Source: Brasilonema sennae CENA114 (GTDB lineage Bacteria; Cyanobacteriota; Cyanobacteriia; Cyanobacteriales; Nostocaceae). Taken from it: 64,000 bases of DNA. The stretch spans positions 682,001 to 746,000 of the forward strand of contig NZ_CP030118.1 in the NCBI RefSeq assembly GCF_006968745.1. Direction: 5' to 3'. This document shows, one piece after another, positions 28,930 to 36,523 of this stretch (its first letter is position 1; each line of letters opens with the position of its first letter). Below the pieces are notes generated by a model that made no database searches, was not told where the DNA came from, and saw only the letters and a program-made list of their open reading frames with translations. A program made the position numbers and the translations under genes.

Positions 28930-31314
28930 GTGCCTAAAGAATCTCAATCTATAGAATCTACATTACCTGTACCTTCCCCACAAGAGACAGGCATAGCAAA
29001 TATCCGTAATACCCTGCGCCAAGGACAGCAGCGTATGGCTGACTGGAACTCCGGTTCACTAGCTGTGTCAGCAGTTCCTGGTGCTGGCAAATCTACCGGA
29101 ATGGCTGCAGCAGCTGCAATTGCGATCGCCCATCAGTATGAACAATCTGCCCAATCACGTCGAAACATCCGTCGTCAACTGATTGTTGTTACTTTTACTC
29201 GCTCAGCTGCTGCTAATATTAAAATCAAAATCCGCGAATACTTAAAAGAATTATCACTACCCCAAACTGGCTTTAGTGTCAATACATTACATGGTCTGGC
29301 GTTGAACATAGCTAGCCGTTATCCTAATTTATCAGGTTTAGAATTAGATAACGTCACTTTAATTACACCAAATCAAAGTCATAGATTTATTAGGACTGCT
29401 GTAGAGCAATGGATTGCCACCGCTCCGGGGCGCTATTCTCGGTTATTAGAAGGTATTCAATTTGACGGCGAAGAAACAGAAAGACTGCGGCGACAGTCGG
29501 TATTGCGGACAGAAGTCTTGCCAGAACTAGCAACTATAGTTATTCATGAAGCAAAGAGTTCTGGTTTATTACCAGAAGATTTGCGTGAATTTGGCAAAAA
29601 AACCACTGGCAAACAAGGCACAGACGAATATAACATCTTAAGTATTGCTGCTGGGTTGTACGAGCAATATCAGAATTTGATGCGATCGCGTGACTTCATT
29701 GACTACGACGACATGATTTTAGCCGCCCTGCGTGTTTTGGAAAACGACAACGCCCGTAAAATCGAGCAAAATAAAGTTTTCGCCGTCTTTGAAGACGAAG
29801 CCCAAGATTCGAGTCCCTTGCAAACAAAGCTATTAACAATTCTCGCCAAAGACGCCGATAATCTTGACGAACCACCAAATATGATTCGCGTTGGTGATCC
29901 AAACCAAGCGATTAACTCAAGCTTTACCCCAGCCGATCCGATTTATTTTCGGCAATTCTGCAAAGATTGCGACGCCCAGCAACGATTAGTAACAATGGAT
30001 CAAGCTGGTCGTAGCACGAAAATTATCATCGACGCCGCCAACTTTGTCTTAGAGTGGGTAAATAGTCTTTACGTGAAAACCACACAACAAGAGGATAATA
30101 ACAGGGAAACACAGATCAACAAAGAATTTTCCCAGACTCCTCCCACTCCTTTTCGTTTCCAAAGAATTCGCCCCGTTGAACCTAATCACCGTGAAGCTGA
30201 TGTCAATCCCCAAGCTGTGGGACTAGGATTGGAACTGTACACACCACGTGACATTCATCACACCGTCGAGTTGCTGTCCCAGAGGATTGTAGAGTTATTT
30301 TCTCAAGAACCCGACAATATTAGTGCAGCGATTTTAGTACGGGAACATCGTCAGGGACGGTGGTTGGCACAAGCGCTGAGTTCTGTGTGTAAAGAGCATA
30401 ACATTCCTGTGTATGATGTGGGGGAGCGCGATCGCCATTCTCATGTACCAGAAGAAGTTTTAGCACTTTTACAATTTTGCGATCGCCCCCACTCTCCCGA
30501 CTACCTCAAAAGAACATTAGAAGTTCTTCTACAACGGCGTTTGATTGAAACCCAGGATTTCAACGCCCTTGCAACTTTACCAGAAGAATTTTTGTATCCT
30601 ACTCCTTTAGCTTCACCTCAACCACAACCAGTCCAAAAAGCTGCTCATCTTTGTCGAAGTTTACTTCGTGCTCGTTTAGAACTACCTTTGTACCAGTTAA
30701 TTTCATTCATCGCCCTAACATTAAAATATGAGCAAGCAGAACTCGCAACAGCCGACAAACTCGCAGAAAGAGTCATCCAGCAAATAGCTGGTAATACTTC
30801 GATGGGTTCAATGCTGAATGTATTAAGTGAAATCGTCAGTTCCGAACGCTTTGAACCAGTAGAAACAGAAGACTTAGAAAAACGATACACCCGTAACGGT
30901 CAACTGACAATCATCACCATGCACAAAGCAAAAGGGCTAGATTGGGACTACGTTTTCATGCCTTTTCTCCATGAAAACTTAATTCCTGGTAGATTTTGGG
31001 TTCCTCCTCAAAGCCAGTTTCTGGGTAACTTTACTTTATCAGAAGTTGCTCGCGCCCAAATTCGCGCTGCTCTACACGGTCAATCTACCTTACCCAGCAT
31101 CACCACAGCTTGGGAACAAGCAAAACACCTCAAAACAGCTGAAGAATACCGCTTACTCTATGTTGCTATGACACGAGCAAAGCGTCTGTTATGGATGTCT
31201 GCTGCAAAAAAAGCTCCTTTCACCTGGAGTAAACCAGAAAACTTACAAGAACAAACCCCTTGTCCGGTATTTCCAGCACTAAAGCGGCAGTTTCCCAAAA
31301 GTGTACGAAACTAG
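28930..31314 (+). CDS. UvrD/Rep-family superfamily 1 ATP-dependent helicase
   Basis: 794 residues. Motif I (Walker A) VPGAGKSTG at about 50-58; motif Ia VTFTRSAA; motif II FEDEAQDSS near 290 (here DEAQ-type as in UvrD); motif III GDPNQAI; motif V TMHKAKGLDWD near 655; motif VI YVAMTRAKRLLW near 740. It should unwind DNA 3' to 5' in repair or replication. It opens with GTG 28930 and has no strong Shine-Dalgarno, so the start is provisional. It is a cyanobacteria-specific subgroup, somewhat longer than Rep and with no nuclease domain. It is followed by a dispersed repeat and GNAT gene. Confidence 0.93.
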   Translation: MPKESQSIESTLPVPSPQETGIANIRNTLRQGQQRMADWNSGSLAVSAVPGAGKSTGMAAAAAIAIAHQYEQSAQSRRNIRRQLIVVTFTRSAAANIKIKIREYLKELSLPQTGFSVNTLHGLALNIASRYPNLSGLELDNVTLITPNQSHRFIRTAVEQWIATAPGRYSRLLEGIQFDGEETERLRRQSVLRTEVLPELATIVIHEAKSSGLLPEDLREFGKKTTGKQGTDEYNILSIAAGLYEQYQNLMRSRDFIDYDDMILAALRVLENDNARKIEQNKVFAVFEDEAQDSSPLQTKLLTILAKDADNLDEPPNMIRVGDPNQAINSSFTPADPIYFRQFCKDCDAQQRLVTMDQAGRSTKIIIDAANFVLEWVNSLYVKTTQQEDNNRETQINKEFSQTPPTPFRFQRIRPVEPNHREADVNPQAVGLGLELYTPRDIHHTVELLSQRIVELFSQEPDNISAAILVREHRQGRWLAQALSSVCKEHNIPVYDVGERDRHSHVPEEVLALLQFCDRPHSPDYLKRTLEVLLQRRLIETQDFNALATLPEEFLYPTPLASPQPQPVQKAAHLCRSLLRARLELPLYQLISFIALTLKYEQAELATADKLAERVIQQIAGNTSMGSMLNVLSEIVSSERFEPVETEDLEKRYTRNGQLTIITMHKAKGLDWDYVFMPFLHENLIPGRFWVPPQSQFLGNFTLSEVARAQIRAALHGQSTLPSITTAWEQAKHLKTAEEYRLLYVAMTRAKRLLWMSAAKKAPFTWSKPENLQEQTPCPVFPALKRQFPKSVRN

Positions 31315-31363
31315 AACTTACGCATTGACAAATATCTGGTATTGTGCAGAGGTAGAAACACAC

Positions 31364-31431
31364 GTAGGGTGGGCACTGCTACTAAAACCCTAATATAGTA
31401 GGCAGGATCTGACTGGCAGTGCCCACCCTAC
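31364..31431. repeat. Dispersed GTGGGCACTGC inverted repeat, copy 2
   Basis: Perfect 16-bp inverted arms (GTAGGGTGGGCACTGC, 31364-31379, with its complement at 31416-31431) enclose a 36-bp centre. The same arms occur at 13908-13974. It lies between the helicase and the GNAT gene. Confidence 0.8.
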
Positions 31432-31460
31432 ACTACTACACTTACACCCCTTTTATTTCA

Positions 31461-31922
31461 ATGCAAAACATCGAGGTGCGTCCCGTCAAAGATAAACAAG
31501 AACTAGATGATATGTTCCACCAAAGGTGGCTTGTTTTGAGAGGACCTTTAGGAATGGACAAAGGAACAGAAAAAGACAAGCATGAAGATAGCGCTTTTCA
31601 TCTAGTTGCTGTTTGTGATCACAAAGTGATTGGTTCAGCGAGACTGCGCTTACTGTCAAAAGAATTGGGAAGTATTGCTTATCTCGCTGTCTTACCTGAG
31701 TTTCGCCGTCAAGGCATTGGTACAAAACTCATGGAAAAATTGATAGAAATAGCCCCAGAAAAAAATCTTAATACTTTAAGATTAATGTCACGAATTGAGG
31801 CTGTCAACTTTTACAAGCGACTAGGATTCTGCGAACTAGGGGAGCCATTTGATTATTTGAATGTGAGTCATATTTTTATGCAATACAAGCTGCAACAGTC
31901 TCAGAGAAAACCGAGAGATTAG
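31461..31922 (+). CDS. GNAT-family N-acetyltransferase
   Basis: About 153 residues from ATG 31461 (MQNIEVRPV), which matches the usual GNAT start better than the upstream ATG-in-frame at 31419. The acetyl-CoA site is YLAVLPEFRRQGIGTKLM (motif A, R/Q-x-x-G-x-G) around residues 78-96, and a C-terminal VNFYKRLGF motif B follows. Family members such as ElaA acetylate amines or small molecules; substrate unknown. The 3' end overlaps the convergent sucrase/ferredoxin-like gene by 47 bp, so it could be linked to the minus-strand peptide cluster only through antisense effects. Confidence 0.88.
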   Translation: MQNIEVRPVKDKQELDDMFHQRWLVLRGPLGMDKGTEKDKHEDSAFHLVAVCDHKVIGSARLRLLSKELGSIAYLAVLPEFRRQGIGTKLMEKLIEIAPEKNLNTLRLMSRIEAVNFYKRLGFCELGEPFDYLNVSHIFMQYKLQQSQRKPRD

Positions 31923-32853
31923 CTACAGAGTATTTAACGAACAATGACTCTTTCTTGGCATTGCAAGAACCCCGCAGCACAACACTCTCACTCTCATTTT
32001 TCACAAGCTTAGCTTGGTAAGTGTCAAGAGAACAATCAGGTTTTTCAACAGTTAGTTCAGCTAGAATTGTAGTGTTATCTGAACTTTGCTCAATGATTCT
32101 GCCTGCAACTTTGTAATCAAACCAATCCCATCCATACTGGAGGATGAGTTCTCTTTCCAAAACCTGAATAGAAGTTGGCAGAATTCCCCAACCTCGATAA
32201 ACTTTATTCAAACAGTTGATATCACCAGTTCGCGTCAAAATCGACCGAAATGAATCTTGATCGAGGGCACCATAGAATCTTCCTTCTGGCAAGTCTATTA
32301 TTGTTGGTGCAAATCGATGTCCACCAAAGTGACTTGATTTCCAAATCCGAACATTGTCCAAGCACAAGTTATCACACATCGCTACAGCTTGGCAATAAAA
32401 GGGATTACCATACCTAGCACAGCAAAGATCATGGCTACCGTGGGTACATACTAAAATATCCCTGGTTGCACTGCTTTTGACTTCATAATTACTAGAGTGA
32501 CCAGATAACCATTTTCTGACAACTCCTGCTGCTTGCTCAATATGTGCCAGATGAAACTCTTGTTTGTGGTATCCGTTACTAAATCCTTCTTTTTTCTGAT
32601 AAATTAATACAGTTGTACTGTCTACCTTATGTGATGAGTTATTAGCAATTAAAAGGAATCTTACCGGAATTTTAGCCGACTTACACTTTTCAACTAAAAG
32701 CTTCAAATTCTCTGGAACCCATTTAGAATTGAAGGCTTCTGATGTCCAGGGAGTAGGGCACTCAACCAATATGTAAGTCTCGTTATTGGTGGCGCTGCCA
32801 ATAATGTCTTCTCCTATTTGGCGTGAATTATCAGAACAAAACAAAGTATTCAT
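31876..32853 (-). CDS. Sucrase/ferredoxin-like family protein (thioredoxin-fold, possibly [2Fe-2S])
   Basis: 325 residues. The Suc_Fer-like signatures are present: LVCTHGSHDLCCARYGNP at about residues 135-152 and SSHFGGHRFAPT near 175-186, followed by LPEGRFYG. Family members have a thioredoxin-like ferredoxin fold; the Cys and His in these motifs are candidate iron-sulfur ligands. The N-terminal 120 residues and a C-terminal 70-residue extension are less conserved. It lies 40 bp after the JmjC/cupin gene on the same strand, so the two are probably co-transcribed. A role as electron donor for the 2-oxoglutarate oxygenase upstream is an inference. Confidence 0.88.
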   Translation of the reverse strand: MNTLFCSDNSRQIGEDIIGSATNNETYILVECPTPWTSEAFNSKWVPENLKLLVEKCKSAKIPVRFLLIANNSSHKVDSTTVLIYQKKEGFSNGYHKQEFHLAHIEQAAGVVRKWLSGHSSNYEVKSSATRDILVCTHGSHDLCCARYGNPFYCQAVAMCDNLCLDNVRIWKSSHFGGHRFAPTIIDLPEGRFYGALDQDSFRSILTRTGDINCLNKVYRGWGILPTSIQVLERELILQYGWDWFDYKVAGRIIEQSSDNTTILAELTVEKPDCSLDTYQAKLVKNESESVVLRGSCNAKKESLFVKYSVANLSVFSETVAACIA

Positions 32854-32893
32854 TTATGTCGTAGTAAGTGTTTTTTTGAGATTAATGAGGATA

Positions 32894-34045
32894 TTACGTA
32901 GAGGTATGAACAAAAATGATGCCTTCAGTGACCAGGCTAGATAAAAGAGGAACAATATCAATTTCCCAATCATAATCTGGTAACCAATTGAGCACATCAT
33001 TCCCTGTAAATATTTCTCCCGTGAATAAATTATCCACAAGAGAGAGAGGTACCCCTTTTAGAGATACTTCTTTTCCAGCTACAACAATTTTGTAGCCACT
33101 GCCATCAGGCAGTTCGGTAATTCTAAATCGCTGAAACTTGGCACTTTTGAACTTGGTTTGTGTCCCTTGTTCAAAGATATTAAATCCAGCTTGATAAGGT
33201 AAAGAGTAGCGAGCGATCGCTTTGTCGAAGCTCTCGATATAACTGATATAATCATCATAAAGATCGCTATGAGCAATATGTTTACTTAATTTTTCAATTA
33301 AGCTATCTACATAGCCCTGTGCAGCCGCTGTCTCTACACGTAATGGCAGACTTTTGCGCCATTCTTCCTGCTGACGCAGTTCGTTCACTATCCATTCCAG
33401 AAAATCAACACCCGTTTTGCAATGCACCCCTAAAGTCAAATGCAGTGATGGTTGATCAACAGCAACTGCATAATGCCAATGACCGCGAGGAATATAAAGA
33501 ACATCTCCCGGTTTGAGAGTGCAAATTAAATAAGCTTCTTCTTCTGGAGGCGAGAAAGAAGATGATTTCTGTTCCGCTAAAGGATACTTTATAGTGTCAC
33601 GAAATACATACCATTGCTTTGTACCATCTATTTGTAAAATAAAGACTTCATGGGTGTCATAGTGAGAAGAAAAACCCTGTCTTTTTGGCCAGGAACAATA
33701 GGCATTTACTTGTACGCCACATCCAAAATCATATTTGATTTGCTCGGCGAAAGTAGCCAGTTCTGGAATTAGCTTATGTACTCCGTTGAGGATTAGAGTT
33801 GCACCTTCTTGGCATCGCTGGATGATATTAGCATTTGCACTTTCATCCAAGACTTTTTCATCTAATGCTAAACGGAGGTCAGGGTATTTGAACTGATGAA
33901 AGTTCAAAAGATCTGTGAGTTTTTCCCAAGAAAACAAGTTAGCAAATTTCGTTTCGTCTCCACTAGAGATAAACACTGCTTCGCTTGTCCAATTCTTTTT
34001 GAAAAACTCTTCAACATTATATGGCTTTAGTATATCTCTAAACAT
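32894..34045 (-). CDS. JmjC / cupin-4 family 2-oxoglutarate Fe(II) oxygenase
   Basis: 383 residues. The double-stranded beta-helix core has the Fe(II) ligands in HYDTHEVF (His and Asp of the HxD pair, about residues 127-134) and the distal His in LHLTLGVH near 206-213; GDVLYIPRGHWHYA precedes it. The arrangement is that of RoxA/NO66/MINA53-like oxygenases that hydroxylate ribosomal proteins or other peptides on histidine, arginine or aspartate-type side chains. The C-terminal 140 residues form a winged-helix-like dimerisation region (SLKGVPLSLVDNLF). It lies between a 57-residue peptide gene (124 bp upstream) and the sucrase/ferredoxin-like gene (40 bp downstream). The obvious guess is that it modifies that peptide. 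Confidence 0.9.
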   Translation of the reverse strand: MFRDILKPYNVEEFFKKNWTSEAVFISSGDETKFANLFSWEKLTDLLNFHQFKYPDLRLALDEKVLDESANANIIQRCQEGATLILNGVHKLIPELATFAEQIKYDFGCGVQVNAYCSWPKRQGFSSHYDTHEVFILQIDGTKQWYVFRDTIKYPLAEQKSSSFSPPEEEAYLICTLKPGDVLYIPRGHWHYAVAVDQPSLHLTLGVHCKTGVDFLEWIVNELRQQEEWRKSLPLRVETAAAQGYVDSLIEKLSKHIAHSDLYDDYISYIESFDKAIARYSLPYQAGFNIFEQGTQTKFKSAKFQRFRITELPDGSGYKIVVAGKEVSLKGVPLSLVDNLFTGEIFTGNDVLNWLPDYDWEIDIVPLLSSLVTEGIIFVHTST

Positions 34046-34106
34046 GATTAATTTATAATTTTTCTCAATAAATTTACAAAAAAATAATGAAAATCAATTA
34101 TAAATC

Positions 34107-34134
34107 GGAGTAGGGGTGTCATTGCACCTACTCC
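34107..34134 (-). terminator. Hairpin/attenuator between peptide gene and JmjC gene
   Basis: An 8-bp perfect stem (GGAGTAGG 34107-34114 with CCTACTCC 34127-34134), followed on the minus strand by an AT-rich tract with a run of seven T's near 34080. It lies between the peptide stop and the JmjC start, as a partial terminator that would keep peptide mRNA more abundant than enzyme mRNA. Confidence 0.5.
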
Positions 34135-34169
34135 TTAGCGTTTAAATCTAGTGGGATAATTAGCAACTA

Positions 34170-34343
34170 TTAGCTGCTCAAATCACTACCATCCGCATCA
34201 GTATTTAAGTCACTGCCATCCGCATCAGTATTTAACTGAGCAGTCGTATTTTTGCTGAGTGGCTGAGCCAATTCTTTGATTTCAACTTGAATTTTGCTGG
34301 AACGGGAATGCTTTTGAGCATTTTTTTCAAATTGATTTAACAT
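34170..34343 (-). CDS. Small peptide with tandem DADGSD repeats; candidate modified-peptide precursor
   Basis: A 57-residue frame from ATG 34343, with a textbook AGAGGAAAC ribosome site just ahead. Residues 1-33 are a hydrophilic leader-like part (MLNQFEKNAQKH, then IQVEIKELAQPLS) and residues 39-57 hold two exact copies of LNTDADGSD followed by LSS; the DNA repeats (GTCACTACC-type) are likewise duplicated. DADGSD also resembles a Ca-binding loop. Leader-plus-repeated-core build, tiny size and position directly before a JmjC oxygenase suggest a ribosomally synthesised, post-translationally modified peptide. Nothing in the sequence proves modification; no transporter or protease is adjacent. 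The upstream 20-bp hairpin may regulate it. Confidence 0.75.
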   Translation of the reverse strand: MLNQFEKNAQKHSRSSKIQVEIKELAQPLSKNTTAQLNTDADGSDLNTDADGSDLSS

Positions 34344-34375
34344 GTTTCCTCTCCGAATGTCTTACTCAGGTATCC

Positions 34376-34421
34376 ACCAAGTTTTAGTTCTTGATGAAAA
34401 GATCAAGAACTGAAACTTGGT
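34376..34421. promoter_or_regulatory. Long hairpin in the leader of the DADGSD peptide gene
   Basis: A 20-bp stem (34376-34395 with 34402-34421) with one G-U position and a 6-nt loop lies 33 bp before the peptide start. No T-run follows on either strand, so it is unlikely to be a plain terminator; an mRNA-stabilising leader, protein operator or processing site is possible. Confidence 0.6.
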
Positions 34422-34892
34422 ATTCATCTTGAATGTAACTGAACTGGGCAACAAATGCAAGTTATTACCAACTAATATAGATAATACTAATACTTTCAAG
34501 CCCATACACCAGTAATTTTAAGCTTAACTGGTAGCTTAACTGGTATTTTACTAGGAAAATGTTGCCATAGCGACGATTCGCTTATATCTAGTTGTATAAT
34601 TTAGAATAATAGATAATTTTTATTATTTGTCTTTAATAATACAATTTCTTGTTTTTTTTGTTATGAATGATACAATATCAAAAGAAAATGTGACAGAGAT
34701 TTCGGTTAGGTAGAGTATAAACGTTACCCAACTTTTATATGAGCATAGATTTTTCCTCATCCTGGTTAATGGTACTAGCTGTTGTTGTTATCGTTTGATC
34801 GCAGCCCACGGAGCATTAGAAAGTGGACGTGAATTTAATTGATTCATTTCGAGTTGGAACTGTGCGATACGGCTTTAGCCGTTAAGCTTCGC
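34422..34892. other. AT-rich gap with small palindromes; no gene seen
   Basis: This 471-bp gap has TTAACTGG repeats at about 34527-34550 and a palindromic GCGATACGG...TATCGC type repeat at 34864-34899 that reaches the end of the adjacent pseudogene. It presumably contains the promoter of the minus-strand peptide cluster. I see no coding potential. Confidence 0.5.
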
Positions 34893-35315
34893 TTATCGCA
34901 ACGTTGGATCTTTGCTTCTGGTAATCGCACTTCCTACAGCGATCGCAAAAATCTGCTCAACATACGGTTTCAAGTCTTTTAGATTGCTGGGCTTGAGTCC
35001 TCCCATAGCGATGACTTGAGTAGAGGTATATTTCAGTTGTTCAGACAATTTTCTAATCAGTACATTTGGGTTCTTTCCAGCCGCTTGTTCACTCTAACCC
35101 GTATGACAACTGACTAAGCTCGCTCCCATATCTGCTAACTCCTGCGCTCTTTTAACTTTCCAGTCGTCATCCAGGCAAGCCATCATATCAAAGGAAACTC
35201 GCTTATGATCGGTGTTTGCACCATTAATCGCTTTAGTAATCGCTTCATTTGGAATGGAGGAATGCAGCAGAAGACAGAAACAAAACCGGCACATCAGCCG
35301 AAACTTTGAAACTTG
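34893..35315 (-). pseudogene. Decayed HUMPS-family gene (3-hexulose-6-phosphate synthase-like)
   Basis: The minus strand reads ITKAINGAN, then RVSFDMMACLDDDWKVKRA and MGASLVSCHTG, matching the orotidine-phosphate-decarboxylase superfamily HUMPS proteins. A TAG at 35094-35096 takes the place of the expected Trp, and the same frame then continues SEQAAGKNPN...VIAMGGLKP...VGSAITRSKDP to a proper stop at 34893. A shift of frame is also needed around 35250-35290 to recover the preceding ADVPV segment, and the N-terminal third is missing. It is thus a nonfunctional remnant with a nonsense mutation, a frameshift and a 5' truncation. Confidence 0.8.
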
Positions 35316-35419
35316 GGTTTGTAGTCTCTAATCATAGAGCGAAAGCAAAACAGACAAAAACCGCGCTAGGGGCATTACCCTCAGTCGCGATTTGATTGAT
35401 TCAATCTTCAAGGTGTTCT

Positions 35420-36223
35420 ATGAAAGACATAAACAAACTATATCCTGCACTTAACAAAATCCTCAAGTCCCCGAAAGGAATTTTGTTGACTTTAACCTTA
35501 ACGAGTCTGTTCTCAAGTGGACTCGGAGTGGTTGGAAACTATCCTGCTGCTGCTTCTGGGGAAGAGGAGCAGATACAGAGCAGTTATAGCAGCGTTCAAA
35601 TATCCCAAACTACAAACCAGAACTCAAGCTACAGTACCATTCAAATATCCCAAACCACAAACCAGAACTCAAACGATCTGCCAAGACGGATAGAAAATGC
35701 AATTAAGCGTGATGCATCCAATCGTTCCGGCGTACCAATTCGTGAATTACAAATTACCGAAGCTACAGCAAAAACCTTCAGTAATCCTTGCATCTTCAAA
35801 TTTGGAGAAGTGTGTACCAGGGAATTCAACCCTATTAAAGGTTGGGAAGTGGTTGTTCGCGTGGGAGATAATTCTTGGACTTACCACGTTAGCGAATCCG
35901 GCTCACAACTGGTATTAGATCCAAAAGTGAGTACATCACAATCAAGCGCACTCCCAAAAGAAATCGAAGATACAATTTTACGGGATGCCTCCAAGCGTTC
36001 CAGAATACCAACTTCTAACCTAAAAGTTAGCAAAGCCATACCCAAAACCTTTGGTAATCCCTGCGAATTCAAATTTGGCGAAATTTGCACCAAAGAATAT
36101 AACCCCATTAAAGGCTGGGAAGCTGTTATCCAAGTTGGCAGACAATCTTGGACATACCATGTCAACGAATCCGGTTCACAACTGGTATTAGATCCCAAAA
36201 TCAGCGGGGGGCTTAAAAGTTAA
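35420..36223 (+). CDS. Secreted protein with two homologous ~85-residue domains
   Basis: 267 residues from ATG 35420 (AAGG site 7 nt upstream; the in-frame TTG at 35396 is less likely). A signal peptide (about 1-45, ending AAASG) is followed by a short tandem of (S)YS(S/T)(V/I)QISQTTNQNS. Two copies of one domain follow: about 90-175 and 180-265, each with LP..IE..I.RDAS.RS..P, then NPC.FKFGE.CT.E(F/Y)NPIKGWE and SWTYHV.ESGSQLVLDPK. Each domain has one Cys pair that could form a disulfide in the periplasm. I recognise no named family. A hairpin at 36230-36250 follows. Function unknown. Confidence 0.8.
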   Translation: MKDINKLYPALNKILKSPKGILLTLTLTSLFSSGLGVVGNYPAAASGEEEQIQSSYSSVQISQTTNQNSSYSTIQISQTTNQNSNDLPRRIENAIKRDASNRSGVPIRELQITEATAKTFSNPCIFKFGEVCTREFNPIKGWEVVVRVGDNSWTYHVSESGSQLVLDPKVSTSQSSALPKEIEDTILRDASKRSRIPTSNLKVSKAIPKTFGNPCEFKFGEICTKEYNPIKGWEAVIQVGRQSWTYHVNESGSQLVLDPKISGGLKS

Positions 36224-36229
36224 ATAAAA

Positions 36230-36250
36230 GGGTGGGCATAATGCCCACCC
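36230..36250 (+). terminator. Hairpin after the two-domain secreted protein
   Basis: Perfect 10-bp stem (GGGTGGGCAT with ATGCCCACCC) directly after the stop. The stem is also the core of the dispersed GTGGGCACTGC repeat family. No T-run, so terminator function is inferred from position. Confidence 0.55.
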
Positions 36251-36291
36251 TACTCAATGTTTCAAGCCCCCAAATCGATGGGGATTCTTAA

Positions 36292-36517
36292 CAGGGCAAA
36301 CGCATCTTGTCAACAAGAGCCTCTAAATGTCAATAAACCCCAAACTAATCGCATTAATGCCCGTTTATTGACAATATGTTAAGCGATTGCGCGGAGCGCA
36401 GACGCCAAGGGCGTATCGCTTAACCCCTGAAAAACCAATCAAACAATAAATTCTTGTTTGTCCGTTAACACACTAATTAAGCTTTTTGTCAAGACTAATT
36501 AAGATGCGTTTGCCCTG
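36292..36517. mobile_element. 226-bp MITE with 17-bp terminal inverted repeats and 10-bp target duplication
   Basis: Perfect 17-bp inverted ends (CAGGGCAAACGCATCTT at 36292-36308 and its complement at 36501-36517) and exact 10-bp direct repeats GGATTCTTAA on both outer sides (36282-36291 and 36518-36527). The interior has no gene but carries a GCGATTGCGCGGAGCGCAGACGCC-type palindromic repeat at about 36385-36420. This is a non-autonomous transposon. A 10-bp duplication fits IS4-family transposases, so one of those elsewhere in the genome may mobilise it (inference). Confidence 0.88.
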
Positions 36518-36523
36518 GGATTC

